From: Isochrysis galbana
Lineage: Eukaryota; Haptophyta; Isochrysidales; Isochrysidaceae
NCBI GenBank assembly: GCA_018136815.1
Contig: CM030931.1
Coordinates: 6,778,399 to 6,842,398, forward strand
Length of the DNA: 64,000 nt
Reading direction: 5' to 3'
Below are positions 10,977-20,004 of this stretch, piece by piece. Position 1 is the first letter of the stretch, and the number at the start of each line of letters is the position of its first letter. A program made the position numbers and the translations under genes. The notes under the pieces were generated by a model. It made no database searches. It was not told where the DNA came from and saw nothing but the letters and a program-made list of their open reading frames with translations.

Positions 10977-12741
10977 TCATTCCCCTTTGGCCGCCGGTGC
11001 AGGCGGCGGGTCGGCTAGCGGCAGTCCGCTGTGTGGCAGCGGTGCTAGTGTTGGGCGCCGCTCCACGTTAAACTCGGTGTCCAACTCCATGGGCTGAGGC
11101 GCCGGCAAAGAATTACCTGCCGCTACTCCAGCGCGGGAGTTTGAGGATTCCGTGCCCACGGCCTCCTTGACCGAACCGGCCGTCGCGCCCGCTGCCCCAA
11201 TGCCCTTACGTGTGCCGCTCACGCCAGACAGATGAGGTACATTACCCGGACGCATCATCCCACCCACCGGAGCCCTCTCCGCGTCCGGATTCGGACTGGG
11301 GGCGAGGGCCTCGTCAGCGCCCAGACCCCCCAAGGAGAAATTACCGGCGGACGAGTGAGCCTCGATGCTGGGCACCGTTATGGGGGGGAGTAGCCGCGGT
11401 TCGTGCGTGGGGATCGCGCGAACAATCTCAAGTGCCCTGTCGCGGGTGGCGGTCAAGGTCTCGATCGTGTTTTTGTTGTGCAGTGTCGACGGGTCCAACC
11501 GTAGCCGATACTTGGGGGAATAGTAGAGGAAAAACTCGTGGTCCGGGATCGTATCAGGAAGCTCTACACCGCACGCGAGGGCGGTCGCGGCGCACCACGC
11601 GCGCAGTGCAGTGGACTGTGTGTAACCGCTGCCACCGAGCAGGAGAGTTGGCCGCTTCATTGCGAGGAGCGAGCGCAAGGCTCCAAGATAGCCGTCCAGA
11701 GTGATGTTCATGCACCCCAGCCGATCACCCGAGAGTATCCCCGTGCCCGCACAGATGATCACTGCTTGCGGCTGGTAGCGCTGGGCAGCCGCGGCAATGA
11801 CCGGCGTGAACAGCATGCCCAAGTCCGCGTCTGTCAGGCCCTCCCTAACCGGAAGGTTGATGTTGTGGTGCTGGCCGGCCTCCTGGCCGGAATCGCGTGC
11901 GCCGCCAGATCCGGGAAAGAAGCCATCGCCGTGCCGGTGCAGAGAGACGCACAGCACCCGGTCTGTGGTGTAGAAGGCCTCCTCCATGCCCGAAGCGTGG
12001 CATGCGTCAAGGTTGACGAAGAGCACGCGCTGAAAACCCTGGAGCAGATACAGCGTCGCGAGCACGGTGTCGTTGATATACGAGAAGCCGGAAGCGCAGT
12101 CGCGCCGCGCGTGGGTTTGACCGCCGGACCAGTTGATCGCGATGTCTGACATGCCAGCAACCAGCCGCTGTGCAGCCCAGATCGAAGCGCCAGTGTAGAC
12201 TTGTGAGTAAAGCCTGGAGCGCAGAGTCGGCAGAGAAAGGGGAAGGCGGAGACTGGGCACCGGCGGGACGAACGAACAGGGCGTGGATGGGCTAGGCCGC
12301 TCATGCCGTGCGCTCACCAGGCAGTTTCGCTGAAGCAGACAGACGGGTTCAGCACGAAGTTGCTTGCGTCCTCTGCAATGTCCTTGCCGTGCAGCTCAAT
12401 CTGCTGCAGGAAGTGCACGTAGGCGTCGGTGTGGAAGCGGCGAATGTTGCGGGCCAGCGCAGGCTCCCACTGTGTGCCGCACTCAGCAATCATCATGTGT
12501 GCCCCCAATCCGTACGCCTTAATCAGTTGGTCTGTCAGCCTGGGAGGCGGAGGAGGGCAAGGGCTCAGAGAGAGAGAGCCCACTGGCACCTGTAGCTGCC
12601 AGCACAGGCGGGCGCCCGCCCGCCGCTGCAGGGACGGCGGCCGGCGGACCTGACGATATGTGGCTTGCGTAGCGACGCCTCGGGTGAGGCGTGCATCCCG
12701 ATCTTCTCATCGGAGAGGTAGACCACGGCCGGCCTCGCCAT
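10977..12741 (-). CDS. Class I histone deacetylase-like protein lacking key catalytic ligands
   Basis: Exons on the minus strand are 12741-12650, 12539-12318 and 12213-10977 (516 residues). The joins restore KPHIV-R-LTDQLIKAYGL and FSETA-W-LYSQVYTG. The fold signature is clear: DIAINWSGG, ASGFSYIND, EEAFYTTDRV, LSGDRLGC and LLGGSGYT all match RPD3/HDAC1-type enzymes, which act on chromatin in the nucleus. The active site is not intact. Compared with human HDAC1, the His140-His141 pair reads Thr-His, the Asp-x-His metal pair (176/178) reads Asp-x-Cys, Asp174 reads Asn, and the Asp264 ligand is missing from CAGTGILSGD, which also has one extra residue. The catalytic Tyr303 is kept. A non-catalytic, possibly scaffold role is inferred. 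The C-terminal 150 residues are low-complexity. The frame is unbroken, so this is not an obvious pseudogene. Confidence 0.85.
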
Positions 12742-13182
12742 CTGGTGGGGCGGCGCGTCGGGCCTGCTGCAGCCGATGGAAAGCGGGGCGGCGAGACGGA
12801 GCAAAACAAAACTGCTTCGCTTGAACCGCTGAACGCCGAGCAAGCCCGTCCCCCCCCCTTCTCCCCCCCCCTCCCTCCTCCCCGTCCCCCCCCTCTCTCC
12901 CCACATGCCAGATGAAGATGAATAAATTGACCGTCGGTTCTAAACGTCTAAAAGCTAAGCGACCGTCGGCAGAGATAGAAAAACAGACAAGAATCAATGG
13001 TGTACGAGTAAGGGTGTTCTTGAAAAAGGGGACGCCCCCTTAGAGTATGCTGTACGCTGCTTGTCGCCTCTTCGTCTTCGTCCTGCGTGGGCCTTCTATG
13101 GGGTGACTGGAGACTGGAGCCTGGCGCCTGGCGCGGCGCGCGGCCTAGACTAATTATATATTGTTAGGGTTAGGGTTAGGGT
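12742..13182. other. 5' flank of HDAC-like gene; interstitial telomere-type repeat
   Basis: The first 160 bases are C/CT-rich on the plus strand, so purine-rich on the gene's coding strand, and probably hold its promoter. At about 13163-13187 there are four tandem copies of a GGGTTA-type hexamer. The array is flanked by ordinary sequence on both sides, so it is interstitial, not a chromosome end. It abuts the TAGGGCGG end of the next element. Confidence 0.55.
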
Positions 13183-13823
13183 TAGGGCGGTCAAACAGGG
13201 CCGATTAACTTTTAACCGGGTGAAATGCAGAAAGGGAGGGAAACTGCAGAGGGGGGGGGGAAGGGAATGCAGAGGGGCCCAGTTCTGTTACCTGCATTTC
13301 TTACCTTAAACGCGTGAACAATTTCCGTAACGGTAAAAATAAAACTCAAATTCCCTCGAATTTCGAGACGAAAATCGGCGAACCAGGACTTGAGCCCAGG
13401 GAGAATCCGAATCTGCACGCCTTGCGCAACCACGGCAAACATAGAAGACGGTATATAGCGATGAAGGCTCGTACTCGTGCCGAAATATTCATGCCAAAAG
13501 GCCTGAATACAGCAGGTATAGATAGGCGATGGCGTCAGTCGGTACCGTGAGTGCGTGGTCCTTTATAGCTAGCGGTAGTAGCCTGAATCTTAAGATTTTT
13601 TTTTACTTGGTCTCGATTGTCGATTGTCTAGTTGCTAGTTGATTGGGCGGTCTTCACTCTTCACTCTTCACTTCCACTTCTCACTCATCACTCTCACTTC
13701 TCCGATCTCCGATCTCTTCGATTCCCGATTTCCTTCTCGTTCTCGTTTCTCGTTTCTTGGATCTTGGCAACTATTGCTAATAAGAAAAAGAAACCTTGTT
13801 TTTGTCAAAGTTTGACCGCCCTA
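13183..13823. mobile_element. TAGGGCGG-ended non-autonomous DNA transposon (641 bp)
   Basis: The two ends are inverted copies of TAGGGCGGTCAAAC, a good match to hAT-type termini. No convincing flanking duplication remains: the left flank is telomere-like and the right reads GTGATTGA. The interior block at about 13200-13510 recurs in inverted orientation at 17405-17760. That block includes GGACTTGAGCCCAGGG, whose complement resembles an RNA polymerase III B box. The segment at about 13525-13605 matches the start of repeat R1 on the minus strand. No transposase is encoded. Confidence 0.6.
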
Positions 13824-14442
13824 GTGATTGATGGTTGATGCGGTTGAGGTTGATGGTGATTGATAGTGCATGGTGCCAGCGCCAGGGCGATAGTGCCCGA
13901 TACAAGTGTGCATTAAATGTAACGTGGCTGTCATCCTTCATTATGTATGCAATGTTAGGAGCTACCAAGCCCTATAGGACGGCAGAACGGCGTGGGCACG
14001 CGAGCTTGCCTCTTGTCTTGCCGGAGCACCATATTTTATCGTACCTTGACCTTGAGGGGAGAATATTATCAAGAAGTTCTCTTTTGCATGGACCGTAGGG
14101 ATACACGGTGACACGCGTCGGAGCATGAACTCGAACTCGTGGCGATGGAAAATGTGTTGGTTCTTGCATGGGCTTGCATCACGCAAACGCAAAAATCCTC
14201 TTCCCGGCGTTGAGACCATTGTTTGGTAACACTTTCACTGAAAGCTTTCACGGCTCGTTGTCCTTGTTGTGTTTCATGTGTACGCTGCAGCATGGACTGT
14301 AGACCGTAGCGACACAGGGTGACATTCGTCGCAGTATGAACTCTGAGCAATTGAAATAAAAAATTGATTCTTGGGGTTGCACGGGCCTTGCATCACGCCA
14401 AGGAAGCAAAAGCAGACATCCTCATAAAAAAGCAAAAGAATC
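13824..14442. repeat. Imperfect tandem duplication (about 215-bp spacing) left of tRNA-Gly
   Basis: The stretch from about 14080 (GCATGGACCGTAGGGATACACGG onward) recurs imperfectly from about 14290. Both copies share GGTGACA, a GTATGAACTC/GCATGAACTC phrase, CTTGCATCACGC and CATCCTC/AATCCTC. The second copy runs directly into the tRNA gene. No protein gene is seen. Confidence 0.5.
14426..14431 (-). terminator. RNA polymerase III terminator of tRNA-Gly
   Basis: A run of six A on the plus strand is T6 on the coding strand. It lies about a dozen bases past the 3' end of the tRNA and is preceded by a weaker TTTT. Confidence 0.6.
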
Positions 14443-14513
14443 TCTCGCCGCCGGGGTTCGAACCCGAATCGCAACCTTGGAAGGGTTGCATGCTACCATT
14501 GCACCACAGCGAG
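14443..14513 (-). tRNA. tRNA-Gly (anticodon UCC)
   Basis: A 71-base cloverleaf reads cleanly on the minus strand. The acceptor stem CTCGCTG pairs with CGGCGAG (one G-U), the D stem is GTGC/GCAT, the anticodon arm is CAACC-CTTCCAA-GGTTG (five perfect pairs, anticodon UCC), and the T arm is TCGGG-TTCGAAC-CCCGG. The variable loop is short. The internal A and B promoter boxes (TGGTGCAATGG, GGTTCGAACCC) are intact and a T6 terminator follows, so it looks functional. CCA is not encoded, as expected in eukaryotes. It decodes GGA/GGG-type glycine codons. Confidence 0.93.
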
Positions 14514-14662
14514 AGCAGTGCATGCCGTCTCTGCACAGCACCGTCCTATATACGTGTGTACAAGTCTCGACAGTATTGGTCAGGTTTCTGGTTCTTGTTC
14601 TTGGGGAGTTTTAATGCAATGATTGGTGGTAAATGTTATTCGTTGACATCTGGTCATACCCC

Positions 14663-14860
14663 ATACAGAGAATGAAGCAGATGACGGCATCTATCGGTGG
14701 AGGTACACACTACAGAGCCACCACCACCAGCCACATGCCACATGCCACATATGATATTGATAAAGAAATAAAGCCCGACCCCATACAGAGAATGAAGCAG
14801 CTGACAGCATGTATCGGTGGAGGTACACACTACACAGCCACTACCACAAGCCACATGTTG
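14663..14860. repeat. Two-copy tandem repeat (about 119-bp spacing)
   Basis: CCCATACAGAGAATGAAGCAG followed by a GTATCGGTGGAGGTACACACTAC-like block occurs twice, near 14663 and 14782. The copies differ by a few substitutions. It is non-coding. Confidence 0.7.
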
Positions 14861-16300
14861 ATGTTGATAAAAAATAAAGCCCGGTCACTCACTATGGCTA
14901 TGGCTATATGGCTATGTAGGCCCAGGCCAGGATTAGGGCGGTCAAACACGCCTTTTAACTTCTAAGGGTGAAAATTCACCAAGTCAAGATTGAGGTTTTA
15001 TCACGCGATTTTTAGGGAATTACCCTGGAAATGGGTATATTAGGCAGAATCTTATAAGAAATATGCACATTTTCGACGCCATTCGACACACAGACCCAAA
15101 AACGTTTTCGCGCTCGTGCGAAATTGACGTCGACCACAAAAGTGCACCACAGGTCGCGCTGTGCGACGCGCGCCTGCGTTCCCCGGGCACGGTTACCCCA
15201 GGACAGGCAGCACAGAGCCCTGCGCGATCGCACGGCGTCGCCTGCGCCCTCCACCTCGCCCTTGCTGGCATCTGCTGCCAGCCTCTCGCGCGCGTGCAGT
15301 GCGCGGCTGGCCGCGAGCCGTCAAAATGACGGTGCTGCGCATGATGGGCTGGCCCATCACGCGCGGCACTGCCTCAGTATGGTGGGAGGGGGTGCCTGCT
15401 GGCCTCCTGGCCGCGCAGACCCTCGCCAGAGCGGCCACAGGCCGCGTGCGAGGCCACTGGCGAGGCCAGTGACCATCGCTGCGGCCGCCATCGCGCGCCG
15501 CCGCAGGAGAAAAAGATCAAATTGATTATAGTTTTGCCAAATTATAACCATAGTAATTCTAATTTTAGGCTTCATTTCACCAGTCCAAGACACATATGAG
15601 CACAGTACATGACCACCAGCATGCCCAAATGACAATGTTTCGGTAGCCAACCAGTCTTACCATATGAGACTGTCGAACCATCGAGCGAAAAGGAGGGGCT
15701 GTCCCTCGAAATCGAACGTGAGACGCTCGAAAACACGAGGCTGTCCGTCAATTCAGCACGTCAACGCGAAAAAAAAAACTTCTTTTTGTGCTCCATGTTG
15801 GGATGTTGTGCTATAGAAACGGGCGAACTATTGACTGGCCCGTGCTTGGCGGGCACGACCTGTGTGTCTCCGAACGTGAATGGCCTTGGAGGCCATCTGT
15901 GTGTCCAAAAAATTCTAAAAGTTGGCTCGTGATGAGCGCAAAGCAGCCAGTGTCCAATCGTGATTCACGACACGATTGCCCACAGAAATCGATCGCAACC
16001 ATCACGCCTGAAGCTTTCAGGCCGGTGCTTGGCTAGATTACATGTTGAATCTACTAGTAGCCAAAAGAACGGGCGGTCTAGAGCTCGAAATTCGCCCTTC
16101 TGCCCAATTTTCGAGCCCTCCATGCGGAGAAAAATTCTCCCTTTAGACGTCAAACAAAAGGCTATCAATTCCACAGTACTGTTCGGCCGCGCGCGTCGCG
16201 CCGTCGCAGAGCACGGTGCAGTCGAGCTTAAATTACATTTCTAGATTGCTACCCGCCCTATGATGCAAGTGAAAATCCGAGGAGCCGACGAAAATATAGA

Positions 16301-16351
16301 GAGAACACCTGCCGCCGATGTACTGGTTGAGCATCGGCGGCAGGTGTTCTC
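16301..16351. repeat. Perfect 20-bp inverted repeat (hairpin)
   Basis: The arm GAGAACACCTGCCGCCGATG at 16301-16320 is followed by an 11-base loop and its exact reverse complement at 16332-16351. The pairing is GC-rich and uninterrupted. It lies inside the 2,285-bp element. Confidence 0.9.
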
Positions 16352-16732
16352 CCTGCCTCACAGCGTCGAAAGACGAGTCGGGAACCTGCCGTTTGAGGCG
16401 GCAAAGGCATTGTAGGTACGGGCTCGGTCGACCTGCGCCAGAGCGGGCGCGATCGGCAGCGCACCTGTCCCGCAATCGGCCAACAAACTTTTGTCGACCA
16501 GCGAGCAGCGTCGAGCGCCATGGCGTCCTGGTGCTCCAGCTCCTCGTCACTCGCGAGCCAGAGCGAATCCTGCGGGGCGAGGGTCGGGACCGTCAAGGAG
16601 CATCCTCTGACGGCCGAATCGGCCGTGTGCGAGCCGTGTATGGTGCGCATGTGCATGCGCGGACGTCATCGCTGGGGCACCAGGGTTTGAAATTTGCTTT
16701 ACAGGCAATATGGGGCGTCGGACCCCTAATTT

Positions 16733-16940
16733 AATATAAAAAAAAACATCTGAAGATTCTGGGCTACACACCTACTATCGCCTGGGTATCCCCTCTCTAT
16801 TTACGCCGCCCTTAAAATCCCTCCCTCCACCTCTTTCCCTGCCCCCCTTCATTCCTTGGTCTTCGGTTTCAGGGGTTCGGCCCTGGTGCCCTACCTAAGG
16901 CCTGGTTCGGAGTGCGGGGGCCAGGCAGGCCTATTGTCGT
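16733..16940 (+). repeat. Dispersed repeat R1, subfamily A copy
   Basis: It begins with an A-run and CATCTGAAGATTCTGGGCTAC, then TTCATTCCTTGGTCTTCGG and CTACCTAAGGCCTGGTTCGG. The order is the same as in the copies at 6808 and 10305. It is nested in the element 14934-17218. Confidence 0.65.
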
Positions 16941-17218
16941 CTCGACCCCTAATTTAATATATGTCTAGGCACCTTTTAAGTGAAAGAAACACATCTCTCA
17001 GTGGTCAGTGGGAGCGACGTCTAGTTCGGCTCGTGTGAGCCGCCAGAGCGTGTGCAAGGGGGGGGGGTCCGACGGGACTTCGCACCGTCTTTTCGGACGA
17101 GGATTCTGAAAAGGCGGGGAGACCCTCCGAGCCGCTTTCGCCGGGGCTTTCCGCTCACGGTCAAAAATGTCGACCCCCCCCCATATTAGTACTTAAAAAG
17201 CCCTGTTTGACCGCCCTA

Positions 17219-20004
17219 CCAGGATATCCCGGATATCTTTTTGGATATTTGGGCAGATCTGCCAAAATAGATAGCTCCCGGATATATGCCGGATATTTGG
17301 GGGGGCGCGAGGCGCGCGGAGCAAAAAAACCCAAATTAGCAGTTACAAGAGATCGCGGGGCACGAGCCCAAGCGTGAGCGACAAGGCGATGACGACCGGG
17401 AGGAGGTGTTGTATTCAGGCCTTTTGGCATGAATATTTCGGCACGAGTACGAGCCTTCTTCGCGATATACCGTCTTCTATGTTCGCCTTGGTCGCGTAAG
17501 GCGTGCAGATTCGGATTCTCCCTGGGCTCAAGTCCTGGTTCGCCGATTTTCGTCTCGAAATTCGAGGATTGGAGTTTTATTTTTACTGTTACGGTAATTG
17601 TTCACGCGTTTAAGGTAAGAAATGCAGGTAACAGCACTGGACCCCTCTGCATTCCCTTCCCTCCCCCTTCTGCATTTCACCCCCCCCTCCGCAGATTTCC
17701 CCCCCCCTCCGCAGATTTCCCCCCCTCCGCCGTTCCCCCCTCCTCCGCAGATTTCCCACAGTAGCAAATAAGCGTGAGTTTGCTCACGTGCTACGTGCTA
17801 GCTCTAGCTATGTGAGCATGTGTATGTGCGTGTGCTATCTACCTCTAAGTACCTCAATATAACTCTCTCTCTTTGTCTCTCCACTCCCATACTCCCATAC
17901 TATTGATTGATTGGCTATTCACACATGTCTCGTGCCTACACATATAAAATATGTACTGCATATTTTTTTGCATATTTGGGTGAGGCGCTGCATATTTTTT
18001 GCATATTTTCTCTGCATATTTGGGTAACAAAAACTGCATATTTCTACCTAGGCCTATTGCGTGCCCTTATTCATGTGCAAAAAAAAAGGATTCGACATGT
18101 CACTTTGGTCTTTGGTCCCCGGCCGCTCCTGCGAAAATAAGGAGTGGCAAGACACAGCGCAACGTAGGGGAAGCGTGGGAAGAGTGTCCAAGTTAGGGGC
18201 TAAGTTAGGGGTCGATAGAAATTATATACCCTAAATAGACGGGAGGGGTCTGACAGCAAAAAGGGAACCTCGAGTTGCACCTTCTCGGCCTGGACTCTCC
18301 CACTGTCGTAGCTACAAGTGTCGAAACCCCTAGCGACGACAGGGAGGTCCTAGTCACCGTTTAGAACCTTGCACCTTGCCTCTTGCCTCTCGCCCGGTCC
18401 CGATCACTCTACAATCTCCGGTAGCCTCGGCTCAAAGCGGCTCATGTCTCATGTAGAGTACAGTACGAGTACATTCTACACGAGGCTAGCCACTCTCTCT
18501 CTACCGACGACAACGACCCGGAATCCTTGCTCACCGACACGCAGTGCAAACACTAGTCGACTCGATACCGGGCCCATAGTAGGTGATAGGCCAGAATCTT
18601 TAGATGTTTTATGTTTTTCCTCGATGACCAGCGGGCTTTAGTTTGCGCTAGTGAACGGCAACGGAGCAGCGAGGGCGCGCGCATGACCGGAGAAAAGAAG
18701 AACAAAAGAGGGGGACCCCCAGGCGGGAACAGATCATACTGACACCCCCCCTTTCCCCCGCAGAAGGAGCCGCTCCCCCCCTTTCCCTCTTCTTCGCCGC
18801 ACCGCGCGCCAGACCGCCCAAGCTCTCTCTCTCTATCCCTCCAACGCTTAAGCTCACCCACCCCCGTCCCCATTCGCCACCCCTTGCTTTCTCGGAGTGG
18901 AGCAGGCATACTATCTTAGCACTACCGCCCCAGCAGCTATAAGGCTAGTCTAAGGTACACCTAGGCTCTAGATACCCCGAGAGGAGAGGCAAACACGTGT
19001 TAACACGTGAGCAAGGGCGGCGAGCAGCAGACGGAGCCGTTCAGTGGCCAGAGCCCCCTGCAACCAACTGCACCCACCACGAAAAGCCCCCTTCCCGGTA
19101 TCTCAGCCACTCCTTAGAGGCCGCCGCCTCGTCGAGAGAGGGAAGGCAAAAAAAAAGAAGTGGTCTCTCTCTCCCCTTCTCACGCCTCCCTCTCGCCTCT
19201 CTCGCCTCGCAGCAAGAGGCCAATTCCTTTGGTTCGGCCCGCCATTTCTCTCTCTCTTCTCCAGGCGGGTGATCCTTGCAGCAGAGAGCACAGCGGCGGC
19301 CCCGCAAGGAAGATCGATCTCCCTCTCTCCGTCTCTTCTCCCCCCCCGGGGGGGCTCCCTCTCTCCCTCTCTCTCTACTCTCTCTCTCACTCTCGCGCCC
19401 GCCACGTACGCCCCGCCCCCCCACCCCCCACCCCCGTGTGTGTCTTTCTCCACACTTTCTTGTCTCTCTCTCAAGCGCGCCCAGCAGGCAGAGTAGCAGA
19501 GGGTGAAGTGGGGTGTGTGTGTGTAAAATACTAGGAGAAGAGAGCCGCGAAAGGCGATCCCGAGCTAGGGAAAGAGGAGAAGAAGCAGAAGAAGAAGGTG
19601 AAGGAGGAGGAGAGGAGGAGGAGGAGCAGGAGCATGAGGAGGAGAAGAAGAAGGTGAAGAAGAAGAAATAGAAGATGAACAAGAAGGAGGAGGAGAAGAA
19701 ATAGGCGAAAAACAATGACGACGACGAACGATAGAAAAGAAGAGGGAGAAGGAGAGGGAGAGAAAGAGAAAGAGAGAAAGAGAGGGGAGGGGGGGAGAGA
19801 GAGACGAGAAAGAGTGGCGTGCGCCGCCGAGCAGTCCACCCTCTCCCCTCCCTCCCTTCGGCCTCGAACGATGGGAGGGCTAAAGGGTGGGTGCGCCGCA
19901 CAGCGGCGGAGGCGGGGCGTCCTCCCGCCCTTCCGTCTCCCCATCGCCCCCCACATCTTTCCTCCTCCTCCTCCCCCCCCCCCCCAGGCCAGGCCACTTA
20001 TGAG
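17219..20004. other. Intergenic, repeat-derived and low-complexity
   Basis: No protein gene is seen. The part at 17405-17760 is an inverted copy of the block at 13200-13510. Between 17950 and 18050 there are several TGCATATTT motifs. A decayed R1 start in minus orientation lies near 18553-18620. From about 19160 to 19470 the plus strand is CT-rich, and from 19552 to 19810 it is a long GA/GAA tract leading towards the transporter start at 20005. Long frames here come from these tracts. Confidence 0.5.

Larger units (their letters stand above)
14934..17218. mobile_element. TAGGGCGG-ended DNA transposon (2,285 bp) with 7-bp duplication
   Basis: The left end TAGGGCGGTCAAACA and right end TGTTTGACCGCCCTA are inverted copies of each other, and both flanks read CCAGGAT (14927-14933 and 17219-17225). 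The ends match those of the 641-bp element at 13183 and the lone end near 56090-56115. They fit hAT-type termini, although a 7-bp duplication is at the low end for that group. The interior contains an R1 repeat copy (16733-16940) and a strong hairpin (16301-16351). No transposase domain is recognisable, so it is probably non-autonomous. Confidence 0.65.

Noticed and set aside
13163-13187. Telomere-type array as a chromosome end
   Set aside because: It has only about four hexamers, with unique sequence and genes on both sides.
15012-15525. Overlapping Ala/Arg-rich frames on both strands
   Set aside because: All frames are open because of GC richness; none shows a family motif.
16258-16656. 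Minus-strand frame of 132 residues through the hairpin
   Set aside because: It has two overlapping alternatives, no domain, and lies inside a non-autonomous element.
19041-19997. 318-residue minus-strand frame
   Set aside because: It is low-complexity Ser/Leu/Phe sequence from purine tracts, with no domain and on the opposite strand to the transporter's leader.
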